Origin: Pisolithus tinctorius
Taxonomy: Eukaryota; Basidiomycota; Agaricomycetes; Boletales; Pisolithaceae
DNA length: 64,000 bases
Assembly (NCBI GenBank): GCA_024663395.1
Contig: JANFAH010000001.1
Location: 3,596,001-3,660,000, forward strand
Reading direction: 5' to 3'
A program made the translations under genes and the position numbers. Of this stretch, positions 32,917 through 45,175 are shown one piece after another; position 1 is the stretch's first letter, and each line of letters starts with the position of its first letter. The notes under the pieces are model-generated. The model searched no databases. It saw only the letters and a program-made list of their open reading frames with translations, and was not told the DNA's origin.

Positions 32917-34665
32917 GTTCGTACATCCTTGCAATTGGCAGACTTTGCTTTTCTCCACGTCGGTGATAGCGTGCTGTCTTCGAGGCTATGCACGTATACT
33001 GGCAACGCGAGGGAGTCTCCTCTACCGAGGTATCAGCCAACGACCATCCATCGCTTGAGGACCCCCGAACTCCGTATACCACACGTGTTTGTCCTACTTA
33101 TATTCTGAATGAATGCACAAATGGGGGAGTGATTCGAAGGTTCGCTTGCCAGGTGCGGTTAGTGGGCCGCTTTAGCCATGTATGTGTGCAGCTCGCACAG
33201 AAGAACAGTGGAAAAACGTTCCCCCCCTTGCTTGGAGTTTTCGGACAGATCGGAGTCACACAGACCAAACTGCGGTTACCGAATAGATGTGCTCCCAAGA
33301 CTAGCGAAGTTGCACAATTTATAGGTTGCTTGAGTGGGCTAATTTACGAAATGGACTCTGCGGCCGCCGCCGGTGATTGACGCCTGGTTTTGTTTTCTGC
33401 ATCAGAGATGAGTTCTCTGTCAGGAGAAGGGTATTGATCTGATTATTTTGGGTATCCTGGTCCTGACGATATTTGGTGACATGCTCAATCGATAAGCACA
33501 TTTGCATCTACTAGTTTCAATTCCACGGGCGTCGGCCTGCGTCTGTCAGCTTGTAGTTGTCCTGTATATGGCTAGCATGTGGCATATCATTGCCAACCCC
33601 GCTAGTTTCGGTGTTCCGGGAGCCTGGAGATTGATTATTAGCAACGCTAAGAAACTTTCCCTGGTTGTCAGCTGGGCTGAAGGGTCGTGTATAGATTTAA
33701 CTTCAGTCATGATGTTCTGGTGCAATTTGTCGCGGTCACAGGTCATCTGTCGAAATCATTGTTTCTAGACCCTCTTGTTCTGGACGGCTATAAGTCGCGA
33801 CTACGTGACGGTACTATTGCTGTAATATGGCCCATTACAGACACTGAGTGAGGTCCCACTGTCAATTGCTGTGCATGGGAGTCTGACAAGGTTTAAGCGC
33901 GCGTCAGGCTGGAGATCGGGCAGTTGTTGTGTATTCAAAATTTCTTTCAAGATGCTGTCGCCACGGACGTCCCCGTGTATGTATCTTCACTGATCCGAGT
34001 CGAAATGGGGCCCGTCTGATTTCTGTACCAATAGTTTACCTCCGACAGATCACGTCGGATTTGGCTAGCCTTACTGTCAACGGAGGTCAGGCCGTTAACG
34101 AGCATCACATCTGTCTGGGTTATCCCATGGGTGTTACACAGTACAATTTTTCTTCACATGACTGTATCAGGTCGCGTGCCGCCGTAACCGATTGGTGACA
34201 GGAACGACTGCTTTGACAGTGCAACGCCCCTCGCCTTCTCAAAAGATGGACCTGGGCAGCTAGGTAAGAGCTCCACCGCGTCTGTCGTAAAAAGTTCAGA
34301 GTCGATGTGTTCGCGTCATAAGCTACTTCGACGAGACCGAATTACGCGTCCTGCTCATTACCCATCTTTTCCGCGGGGGAAAAAGTCACGGTTCCTTCTG
34401 TACAGACAACACTTGCTTTCTTTAGCACTTACCCTCCGGACATCCCCAGCTATAGCGACTGGCGTTTGCCGAGTGGGCCTTGGAAGGATGGCCATGTTTG
34501 TAACAGGTATGTAACAGCGGCACAGGTGCACTGCCTACTAGTGAGCTTTATACAGCAGGAAGACCCCTTCGCCCGAAATAGCTCATCTCCTCAAAAAGAT
34601 CCTGTCCCATAATCTTTGTTGTCGTCGTATTAAAGTGGTATGCACTCCTGTGCTTGAGCAGTGCA
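32917..34665. other. 1.7-kb interval without a recognisable gene
   Basis: Frames such as 32988-33380 plus (130 codons) and 33082-32693 minus show no known motif and overlap one another. May contain decayed sequence. Confidence 0.4.
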
Positions 34666-35398
34666 ATGGCGTCGTCTGGCTTCTTTAACCAAACCGGTCA
34701 ACCACCATATGGTGATGTTTATCAGTATGCGCACATAAACTATACGACGACTAGTATGGCGGCCCCTCCCTCGGTAGGTTTTCTGTTATCTCATCTAAAA
34801 TTTTCCGCCCTTTGAATGTGGTTTTTAGCCATTGAATGCTGGAGGATACCCTGACAACATGCCTGTCCCATCCACAAGCTATGGAAATCAATGCATCTCG
34901 CCACAGTTTATGCCCCACAGCGTCTCTTCTGCCGTTGCCCCACACCCTACCCTGGTTTTCCCCAGTGGCAATTATAACTTTCCACACGGGGACAGTCGAT
35001 CCCCATACCCACCCTCTGTTCAGCTGCCACACTCCCCACAACCGTATTCTAGCATCTCACCCCTACCTTACCCCGCCGATCCGGCCATCCCTTCCAAACA
35101 GCCGTCTCATATCCAAATGCACGCTTGTGAGTGGGGGGTGAAACCATGCAATACGCTGGCTCCGGGCAAGAACAGGGAAATGGGGGAACACCTTCGGGAA
35201 TTCCACGAGTTCATCGGGAATGAGAAGGATATTGTTCACTGTCATTGGAGTAATTGCAACAAGCCGTTGCAGCGGATGAATATGGGTAGGCACATAGTAA
35301 GCACCCATCTCCGCCAGACTACCATATGTCCTCGGTGTAACAAGTCCCTGAGTCGACCCGACGTAGCGTCAAGGCACGAGAAGCAATGTTGCAAGTAG
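34666..35398 (+). CDS. small three-finger zinc protein, agaricomycete type
   Basis: Two exons (34666-34773, 34829-35398) give 225 aa. Residues 1-130 are Pro/Ser/Tyr-rich and disordered. The C-terminal 95 residues hold three zinc-binding modules: C-X6-C..H-X4-H in CEWGVKPC..HLREFH, C-X4-C-X11-H-X4-H in CHWSNCNKPLQRMNMGRH, and C-X2-C-X12-H-X3-C in CPRCNKSLSRPDVASRH. The same three modules, in the same order and with the same LQR, RHIV and LSR blocks, occur in the gene at 42367-43368, so the two are paralogs. The fold is C2H2-like, so nucleic-acid or protein binding in the nucleus is likely but not shown. Confidence 0.8.
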
Positions 35399-37130
35399 TT
35401 GGGGTTGGTTGGGGGTACAACGGTTACTGCACTTCTAACTTCTGCAACGTCAGCGTTATTGACAGCGAAGTGTAGTAAGAAGCCATGATACTAATGAACG
35501 TTTTCTTCCGTCCAGATTATCCCCGCTGTACATTTGCTTATCCGCTCCTCCATCCACGCTTCCGTACGTGAACAGTACGACTTCTATTATTCGACGTTGT
35601 CCCAGGTTCTTATATTTATTTGCCATGTTCGGTAGTGTGTACTCACATAGTCTCGCTCAATGCTGAATCGATGTGTATGTCACTGAAGGGCGCATCCACC
35701 CCCTTCTTGCTCTGAGAGTGGGGGGATTTTCAGCACTTGTCTCTCATCAACCACGCCGCTGCGAGTCGGGATTGTTCCCTTTCTATGACGCCGACGCTGA
35801 CCAACACTTTGGACTGTCCTTCTTTTAGAGTGGAATCCGTGGATTGTTGTTGCCCATGGAAAATGCATTAAGGTTCAATTGGACGGTCATAGTCAGCAGA
35901 CATCTGTTGTTCATTTCCGTAGCGTAAATGGGATTCGGTCCTAAGGGTGACCGCGGGGCCGACCATTTCCCGCTGACTGGCACTACGGGAAATCACCGCC
36001 CCTAACATGGGTCCGAAGCCTTCTGATGAAAACGGACAACGCCATCGGTCAGAAACGTGCTCATGACAGGTTGGCTCCTGTTTTCTCGCAGGCCTCGGGG
36101 TTCCTTCCCTCACTGCTGTCCTTGGAAGCTTTTCTGATCAAAATGTCTAGCAGGATCCCACACGTGACATGACCTTAATCGCCACTCACATGTGGTCCAG
36201 GTCGTAAAACTTGGATATATGATTGTGCTGGCTGACAAGCATCGGTGGCGTGCTCAGTCGATCATTGTTCCGCCCGGAGTTATCAGATGTGACGCAAACC
36301 TATCAAATCTATGGCCGGGTATACCCCGAGGTATCGACTGCGCAAATGGGCGATACTTAAACCATCAGCGCTGTCGTTATGTTGGTCCACGTAAATTTCT
36401 GCCTTTTAGTGCAACATTTGGTAACCACGATTTTATAGTGTTCATGATGGGGACACCGCCTGAACGCGCCTGCGATGGTGAAACGCAGCCACAGGTGTGA
36501 CGGGAAGAATCACAAGATTTTGTTTTACCTCATAACAAGATTGGGAGAACGGTTGGATGCATGCCATCCTTACTACACCCACCCAGCACTGTTGAGCAAC
36601 CTTGCGGGCCGCTGAAGACTTTTTGCTTTGTACATGCCAAAAAATTATTTTCCGAGGGCACGGAGTCATCATAGATGCAGTGCTGGCGAGCCCTCCGCTT
36701 ATGCATGATGAGGCATGCGATACAACCCAAAGATGGTGACGCGATTAACGAACAATACAGCACGTTCACTTCTCACCGATAACTCCCTTCAACTTACGGT
36801 AATATAATACATTGAATCGATTGAAACAAGTGCGTTCGCGAATAATCAGGGTGGGTCTAATTTCGCCATCCAACCTTAGGTTCCACTGTAATACAGTGTT
36901 TGTGTAATCGGGTTAGGCCTGTACTCGTAATTAGTCTTGAACATTGCAGCTGAAGACATACGATTGTTCTCTGTAAAGCGATGGCAAGATTCGTCCATAG
37001 AAGGGAGACAGTTTCCAAGACAGGAAATAGTGATGGTAGCGGCACATGACTGGCATGTAGTGTAGTCAGCTTATCCAATCCTGTTTTCCTGTTCTCCAGC
37101 GGCATACGATATTCCACGTCGCTAGCACCC
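35399..37130. other. 1.7-kb interval without a recognisable gene
   Basis: Short overlapping ORFs on both strands, none with motifs. The right part is the promoter of the YCII-domain gene. Confidence 0.4.
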
Positions 37131-37689
37131 ATGAGATCCCCCTCTTTGACTGCTGCAATGCGTCTCATGACGTACCCAGTCGGCCGGCGACATTTCACTG
37201 CGAGCGCCCAAAGGCAACAGACATACATTGTGTGGGCACCAGACAATACCGACGAAGGCGCCTTGGCAAGGAGAATGGCTGTTCGGCAGAAGCACTTTGT
37301 CGCTGCTAATAAGCTTATCAAACAAGGGATTCTCAGTGAGTATCCAATAGTGATGCAGAATTTGGGTACTTCTAAACCCTTGTACTTATTCATGCCCAAA
37401 GAAGTTGCTGGTGGTCTTTTGACACCTGATACCCAGGATGCCGCCCCTGGAAACAGAAGGTTCGTTGGCTCTGCTTTGCTATACGAGGCGGAGAATCTAG
37501 ATGCTGTCCGGAAATTCGTGGAGCAAGATTTGTATTGGACAGAGAATGTCGTGAGTTCAGTTCTCCAACTACCATTTAGGTCACTTAGATACTCAGTGCT
37601 GCGCCTGACGAAAGTGGGACAAAGACAAAATAGTGATCCTTCCGATTATTATGGCCACTACCCTGCAAGAGAGGGCAGGTATCACATAG
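37131..37689 (+). CDS. YCII-domain mitochondrial protein
   Basis: Three exons (37131-37335, 37402-37550, 37615-37689) give 142 aa. The N-terminal 30 residues are basic and hydroxylated (MRLMTYPVGRRHFTASAQR), a mitochondrial presequence. The YCII-like domain follows: TYIVWAPDNTDEGALARR, RQKHF, GGLLTPD, FVGSALLYEAENLDAVRKFV, EQDLYWTENVWDKDKIVILP. YCII proteins are dimeric alpha/beta-barrel (ferredoxin-like) folds, some acting as small dehalogenase/peroxidase-like or binding proteins; no activity can be assigned. The catalytic His-Asp pair of bacterial YciI is not obvious here. The third exon restores the family sequence after TENV, which supports it. Confidence 0.8.
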
Positions 37690-39295
37690 CCAACTCCTGA
37701 AGATTGATGGAACCAACGGCTGACTCCCCTGATCTTACGTTACTTCGGCGGGCGTCCTTTGATTGCCACTTTCCGCTTGGCTTTCGAAAAGAAAGCAGGG
37801 TGATCAAACCATACTGTCATTTCCGTTGACTGTTCGGAGTCCGAGGTGTAGTAATGACACAATTATATTCTCGTCCCCAAACCATATTATGTCGTGTTCA
37901 TGCACCCGAACTAACTCTCCCCAGATACCGGGGGTGTGAAGATGGACGTAAGTGCTATCCTGCTCACTACAGTTCGATGTTCCGCTTGCTGCGCAACTTG
38001 CACACAAGGATCACCTATTGTGGCCATGCGAACACTCCGGAATAAGAGAGTTCCGCGGGCACCGAGGGATGAGGTGTCCAGCTATCGCCATGCGTCAACT
38101 CGCTACGCTATCCTCCTTAAATTTAAGGCACTCTCATAACTCGGCCAACCTCATACGTGCTTACATAGTCCATAACAACGTGATAGGCGAGGCAACTGTA
38201 CATGCCTGAGGGACCCACAAGCACCCATCAAGCTTTATCACGTCTAACGACCAGACTCGGGGCCCGAAATTTGCGGCACTACCGACTTTTGTAGGCCTCT
38301 ACGTAAAATAATGATTATATTGTTTTCATAGGGAAGCGATGTTGCAGGTATGTAGACAGTATCGTTAGTCACGCGAAGGGGGAGCCGTGTTTCAGGCAGC
38401 ATGAACTAGTACTCTCGGAAATCGAAATCTGATTGGGCTCACAATGGAATATGTGTATAACCGTATATGAACGGGAGCAAGCCATATTCAAGGGAACTCA
38501 GACTATCTCCTAATACTTCAGTCACATCGATATATTGGTGACATCACTCCCAGGCTACCGTCGTGTTTCGGTGGTGGGGGTGTGATATGTTTGGTTATTG
38601 ATGTCATTGCCCACCGTAGTGGCGGAGAAAATCTGATTATCTCCAGGTCTGCCGACGAAATCACACCCATGACGGCGCAGTAAGTGCGCTGCGCGTCTGC
38701 AAGGATTCCATAGTGATGGGATCAGCAACTGGGGTAGGACTAAGAGCTCTCTGGATATCTCTCTTTTGGATTCTACTGTGACACGTATATACAATTAATT
38801 CTGATGCTAGATGGAGCGATAAATGACAGTGATGTATATCCTCTAGAGCCAATGGTTAGGGTAACAGGTAAAGCATTCCTAACCTAGAGATCTACAGGAC
38901 TCTGCGTCTTGAAACGTTTCTGTATCATGTGACACCTAGGGGGCTGGACGAGTTTAGTCAGCTAAGCCATACCATCTATACCCGGTGCCGTCAGCGCTGC
39001 CTTTTGTCTCAGACCAAGTAGCGCTTTTCTTTTCGCTGCGACCACCACCATCTCCGAGACACAGCTTCGCTGCTGGGTATACCACAAGTTTACAACCCAG
39101 CCTGGATGTCCGTGTCTTTTACTATCGCTTAGCTGCAATCAGCTCTGCGTCATAGCTATCTTCAATATCGCTTGCGCTTGTCTCTGCGAATATTGTATTG
39201 CGCTCAACCTTCTGTATCATATCTCCTACCCAACTGTCAAGCTTATTTAGAAATGCTCGCACCGTGTCGAAATCATAGAACAGAGGCCAAATACA
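37690..39295. other. 1.6-kb interval, promoter of the ankyrin gene
   Basis: No motif-bearing ORF. The part from about 39000 on is pyrimidine-rich (CTTTTCTTTTCGCTGCGACC), consistent with a fungal promoter/5' UTR. Confidence 0.4.
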
Positions 39296-42200
39296 ATGTC
39301 ACAACAGAATGTAAGTTGGTCCGATGAACGCCTCGCTCCTGGTTTTCATGTTCCGCTTCGTCTAGTCCCATACCTCGGTTTACATTCGGCCTCAGCATCA
39401 GGGGATATTGGGCTTGTACAGTATGCATTGTCCCATGGACAACCAGTCAATTCAGTCCTCGATGGCGTGCTCCCTCTGCATGCAGCTTGTGCAGGGGGAA
39501 ATGATCTTGTGGTCAAACTTCTGATCGAGCATGGTGCAGACGTCAATGCACCAAGGTTCGTCGCCTTCCTTACAGTCTCAGCAGTACATTTTTGTCACCT
39601 TCGTTCCTCTGGGTATAGATTACCTAGGCGGTATTCTGACAGGAACCGTGATGTATCAGCGCCGATTGTGGGCACATCAGGGTCTACTCCCCTCCATTTT
39701 GCGTCTGCCAATGGTCACCTGACGGTTGTTCGTACACTCCTTGCCCATGGTGCAACCCCAGACGGGGCAGACAAACACGGCATTACTGCCGAACATATTG
39801 CACGGGAGAATGGGTGGATCGAATGCGCTGAACTCCTTGCAGAGTGTGTGGCCAATGTGAGAGAAAAACAGAGGTCCGCAAGGAGTGATAATAAGCCAGA
39901 CAACGACACTGCTGGCCGCAGTGTACTCTACCCTACTGACCACGCGGAAAGCCCGTTGCGAAGGCGTTTAAACTTCAAATGCTCTATTGATCATGCTCTC
40001 AACGCGTTAAAGAGTGGGAGCAGTACGCCTGACGTGGAATCGAGGTCTGTTTCGTTGCATCCCGACTCCTTGGAGCAGAGCCAACCTAGGGAATCGACCC
40101 ATCCCGTACCGCTTGTCCCTGGTCGGCGACCATCGCTGCCACAGGCTGACGACGGGCGGAGTCCGGGAGTCTTGTCTCGCTCACGCCGCCCCAGATCTGC
40201 AGGAACAGGCGCCGAAACAACTTCTCGCAAACTGCATTCCAAGCTATCCCTTCTCAGCCTTTTTAGGAAGTCCAATGATGATGGATCCAATTCGAGCGTG
40301 ACTTCTATTCCGGAGCATAAAGGCCGTTTCCCTTTGCCATCATCATCCATGCCTTGCGACCCTTCACCTCCTTCCAGTGTTGTTGGTTCACCACCGAACC
40401 ATTCCACTTCCCTTTCTTCTTCGCCTCGTGATGCTTCTCAGCACGAGTATCAAGGCCGGTCGGATAGTGCTGCCTCCGTCTCGGGGGTTGGAGATTCCGC
40501 CGCACATCCTGCTGAACTGCAGAATAGTATTGCTGACAACCATCATTCTACTCCCGGCTCGAGTTCTGCGTCAGGCTTCAGTGAAGGAAAAGCTACGGAC
40601 AACGTGTCTATGTCTTCTCCTGGAGTCCCCCTTCGGCAGGGCATACTCCGAATGCATAACCGATCGTCGTCCGCGGGGCATAGTACATCGGAGCAACCTC
40701 TGACATCTTCTCGTATCCTTCGCTTCCAGAGTTCAACCTCTAGTATCAAGTCTATTGGCCGCTCTCGCGATCCTAGCGGACGCGGCGGGCAATCATCACG
40801 CTCTTTAAATACCTCTTCCGGTGGACAACTTGAAGAGGACCACGATGGCATTCCAGACACTATCGAAGAGTCGCCAGTTGTACCGCCGCAACCAAACCCG
40901 CCGATTTTTATCAACCTTCTGGATGATGAAGACGATATGGATGAAGAATATGGGGTGCCTTTGAATAGTACGACTCTTCCCTCCGGATCTACCGACTCCG
41001 TTGGTCCATCGATGAGTGTCTCGCCATTACCTTTTAGCATAAGCTCTCCCCCGCCCACGGAAGAACTGGCAACCTCTGCCACAGCAGAGAGCAGATTGCG
41101 CGGAGATTCGATCAGTAGCAAGGACACTACAAGTACCACGAGTACATATCCACCATCCAGTTCCAGTGATGCGGTATGGAGCTTGGGCACTCCAGACACT
41201 CCACACCTATCGCCCCACCCAATTATCATCCCCGTACAGGGCGAGATATCTTCCGTCAACGGATTAGTACACGAGACCCGCGAATCTCATCGCGCGAAGC
41301 CTTTGTTGCTCGATATAAATATCTCGAGCATCTCGAGCATATCTTCATATGCACAGGCGGAAGAACTGGTGCAACGAACTCAACAATCCATAATGAACAT
41401 GGAGCAATACCTTGAAGAGAATACCACAAGAAACACCGAAACAGGCAGAACTGCTCTCAGTGCGAAATTGGCAGCATACGGGGAGAGCCTGGCCATTGAG
41501 CGACGGTTGAAGGAGGCAAGAACGTGGAAACGACCCAGTGAGGTAGATATGAAGAGAGTATATCACCGTGGTCGATATTCGCTCTCTTCCGCCAATCTGT
41601 CGACGCCTGACAATGCCATGTCAAGGGCCCACAGTGCAGATGGTATGTAAACGATGTAGCTCGCATGTTTCGTGTGTTGACCCGTATACGATAGCCGTTA
41701 TAAATGAAGAAACTCCTGTTAGGGAGCATGAGGCCTATGGAGGGCACGCATCGCGGATTACATCTGTTAGCGGCCCTGATACTCACCCGACGTTGGGTGG
41801 CACTGAACGCTTCTTGTATACGCCCCCGCGTTCCCGGACCCCCAAACTAGATCCCGACTTCAATGACGGTGTATCGTTCTCCCACATATCAGCTGCACAT
41901 TCGACGAGATTTCCAAGAAACTGTGGTCGAGACGCAGATCCAACGCGCAGTGCACGCAAGCTTTCTCGCATGGGCTTTTCCACAGTGGATGCCTGGCACC
42001 CCAACCCATATAAGCGTGAAGTCTCCCGCTCGCCTCCACCGAAGCATTTCTTCGGGGGCATACGAACTTTGATGCAGAGTTTGCAGGGTAAGTAAATCAC
42101 GAACAATGTACCAAGAGACAGCGCGGCCGCAAACCTTCTTTGCTTCCTCTTTTCTCAGTTTTGTTATTATTAGCTGGTGTAGCATCTTGCCCGTTTGTTC

Positions 42201-42370
42201 CCTCGAATTTGTCAGATTATCAACAGTGTATGCAAAGCGTATGTAAAACATCATATCTACAGTCTATCGATCACAAGCAATCCATGTTTGGCAGGTGTCG
42301 GTATTTATCAAAAGAAAGAAAGAAACTAAAGCCCAGAAGACCACGAAAGGTACGTAGGATAGGAGACTAA
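39296..42370 (+). CDS. ankyrin-repeat protein with long disordered C-terminus
   Basis: Four exons (39296-39555, 39619-41642, 41695-42087, 42159-42370) give 962 aa. At least four ankyrin units occupy residues about 25-165: SASGDIGLVQYALSHGQPVNS, GVLPLHAACAGGNDLVVKLL, GSTPLHFASANGHLTVVRTL, HGITAEHIARENGWIECAELL. The first intron (63 nt) interrupts the array after DVNAP and is frame-neutral. The remainder is Ser/Pro-rich with an acidic block (LLDDEDDMDEEYG) and a short coiled coil near AEELVQRTQQSIMNMEQYLEE. The last exon is chosen by the strong GTAAGT donor and a 71-nt intron; it adds a Leu-rich then Lys/Arg-rich tail. A farther acceptor would end at 42329 instead. Probably a scaffold; the partner is unknown. 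Its 3' end meets the next gene tail to tail. Confidence 0.82.
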
Positions 42371-43368
42371 TTGGAGGGATGTACCGCCGCACCTGCTTTC
42401 GGCGCTGATGCGCACGATTTCTGGTGCTTCCTCTTAGCATCTTGTCTGGAAAGCGGAATGCCGCAATGTTTGCAGAGTACTTTAACCCCGAGGTGGTAGG
42501 TGACTATGTGCCTCGCAACATTCCGCCGCTGTAGTAGCGTATCGCATTGATCCCAAAGACACGTCATCTGTTCTTCGTCACACACGAAGTTATGAAAATC
42601 GCGCAGGTGTTGAGCGATGCTGTTCTTTTCTCCTTCTATGTGACGACCGCATTGGTGGCCATGTAAAGACCACATGCAAGGATATGTGGCGATGTCGGGG
42701 GTACTGGGCACGGCATCGTACACAGCCCAATCGCGCTCACCTGGCATTTCCGAGGACCCACCACCCCCCAACCCAACCAATGGTGGCAAGAAGTGTGTTG
42801 CAGCCGGGGTTCTCGGTGGTGGGTGTTGCGTAGCTGTAGTTCTACCGATGCCACCATCCGGGACAGGCGGCAGCGACATGCGTTGGTCGTAGGCATGCGA
42901 ATGCGAGGAGTATGCTATGCCTGCAGGGGGTGTCGCATAGTGCGCGAAGGAGTGGGTATCTTGGCTGACGAACGTCCCTTGCAATTGCCCGGATACTGGT
43001 TGGCCGTACGACATAGCATCCAGAGGGATGCTTGTGTATGAGGACTGAGAACGGTGGTTTTGATAGGTAGCTTGTAAGTTCGAGTAATGGTCTTGGTAGG
43101 TGCTGAATGCATATCCTTGTTGGAAGTCAAAATAGCCATGGGAGGGCTGTGAGCTGGTCGGAACCACAGCTGGGTGAGAGTAGCTGGTGGCGTGGTAAGC
43201 GTGGGAGACTTGCGCCGAAGCCGGCTGCCCCCCAACAAATCTGACGCAATGGTTGAGGTCAGCGGACTAATCCGCCTCACAAATCGCATACGCACTCGGA
43301 ATAACCTGCAGGTACGTTCGGATATGACGGAGGCGAAGATTGGATGTATTCGGGTGCCACATCACCAT
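42367..43368 (-). CDS. three-finger zinc protein, paralog of 34666-35398
   Basis: Two exons (43368-43316 and 43240-42367, intron 75 nt) give 308 aa. The first 190 residues are Tyr/Gln/Ser/Pro-rich. The C-terminal part has C-X8-C..H-X4-H (CMWSLHGHQC, HLRDFH), C-X4-C-X11-H-X4-H (CLWDQC, LQRRNVARHIVTYH) and C-X2-C-X12-H-X3-C (CKHCGIPLSRQDAKRKH). Spacing and the LQR, RHIV and LSR blocks match the 225-aa gene 7 kb upstream, but the first module is two residues longer. The start exon is less certain: only the frame of the splice and an ATG pair (43368, 43362) support it. Function unknown; possibly nuclear. Confidence 0.78.
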
Positions 43369-45175
43369 CACCGCTAATAGTCCTTGAGCCCCTGACTTAA
43401 CCAAGGCGTCTCGTAGCGCGAACCCGACTTACCTGGGTGACCACTGGCTTTGCATACCGGTCATGTCTGACCCCTCCGGCAAAGGTGCGCGTTGGTACAT
43501 CGATCGAGGGAGATGCGTTTGCGTCCAAAACCCTCTCGGAATGCAGGCTTTTATTAGTCCGCATACTTCAGAACCCAGTATCGGTAAACTCGTCCTCCCG
43601 GGCCCCATGGACTCTGTTGAAGCCCTACAGGAACGCGATCGATTCCATTCGTACAGCAGCGATGGCTGAGAAGCGACGCGATTTTTTTTTCCGTGCGCGG
43701 TATACCTCAGGTTGTCATCGTGCGCTTGCCACGTGGGACAACACTCCACCCCAGGCTATGTCTACCCTACTCCGCCCACCCGCAGGGCCTGCCTGAGGCC
43801 ATGGAGATGCGAACGGGCTGTCATCACGCATTTTCCTGTCTTTTTTGTGCCGATTGTCTGTGGTAGGTACATAAATTCACGCCTCCAGAAAGCATTGAGG
43901 TCACCGCCTCCGGGCATAGTGGTAATACTGAAGAATCCATATATTTATCCATCCAGTAGTAATGTGGTGGAAGAGCGGTGCTGCTCTACATGCGATCACT
44001 GTCCAGACGTCCTTGGTGGTCGGGTGCCACAGAACTGTTCGTCTCGCGTTCTTATGAGTTCAGCCTTGTTTGCCGTGGTTTTCTCTGTACGATAGGCTAT
44101 GTGCATCCAGGTTGCGGTTGCCGCAGCCTTTCTTCGCTATTTGAAGTTTCCCTTCGTACCCTCTAAGCACCCTGGGTCGATTAGCTTCGGTTCAATCTTT
44201 CCGTTTGTATACGAAGCAGAATTACTCGTTTTGCATTGAGTAAGCAATTTTAAGCCGAGAACATCAGATTTGAAGGTGTTTAAATTAGGTGAGCCAAAGG
44301 TCGGCCGGTCACTGACCGAGATCACGAAAATTATTGTTCCGAACATCGTGTTCACTTTTACAACGACTCTTGAACAGTCCCTCCAAATGGTATCGAATAT
44401 GCCATCACATTCAGTATGCAGCATACTCCAACCACCTTCTGCGGCCGTGGCAACCGTATCAATACGTGCCTAATAAATCTGAGCAAAGCGTAAGAATGCT
44501 CGATCCAACTAGCCAGGTAACGGCCGTTGGCAAAGAACGGGCCACATCTGACCCAAGAGAATGCAGACTAAGCAGACGAAACGTGCCAAACTTATCTTCG
44601 ATCTGTCTAACTAAATGAATAAGCAGTGCAGAAGTCCGTGCCATTCTGCGCCATTGCGTGTGCGGAGATACTGTATGGCGGCTAGCTCTAAAGGAGACAT
44701 TGGTGACAGGTGTGTCTCCGTGCATGTTGAACGAGGCAAATTACCTCGCAGCGCAGTATGTTAGAAGATTTGTCTCCATTCGATGGAATCGGCTCAAGAT
44801 TCGGAGTCGATGAAAAGCATAACAAAAATAGTTTTTAACTCCTCGCTGTGTTGGCAACAGCTACTACTTACTGTTTCCAATCATTGGAGAGGCAACAGGA
44901 TGCTTACAGCACTGATCGCAAAGTGGTTTCTGCCAGCTGCATATCTCACGGGATATTCTTTCCCCTATCACCAATACATGTGCGCGGGATTAATGATCCT
45001 GATCTATCACCCAAGCTTCGAGCACGACCCGAACAGTCGTCCAAATCTATTACGAGGGACATTAATCATTACTTTGACCTCTTTGTCCTGTGAGTGGAAT
45101 TCTTTATGCGGAAGACCCGCAGGAAATTTTTTACGGAGCTCCTGTGCAGTCCTGGCGGCGAAGCCTCCCCTCTAC
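43369..45175. other. 1.8-kb interval without a recognisable gene
   Basis: Short frames only (longest 43712-44095 plus, 127 codons, and 43437-43796 plus), none with motifs. It borders the left edge of the tandem duplication. Confidence 0.4.

Noticed and set aside
40543..41259. 238-codon minus-strand frame
   Set aside because: Antisense to the Ser-rich part of the ankyrin gene; no motif.
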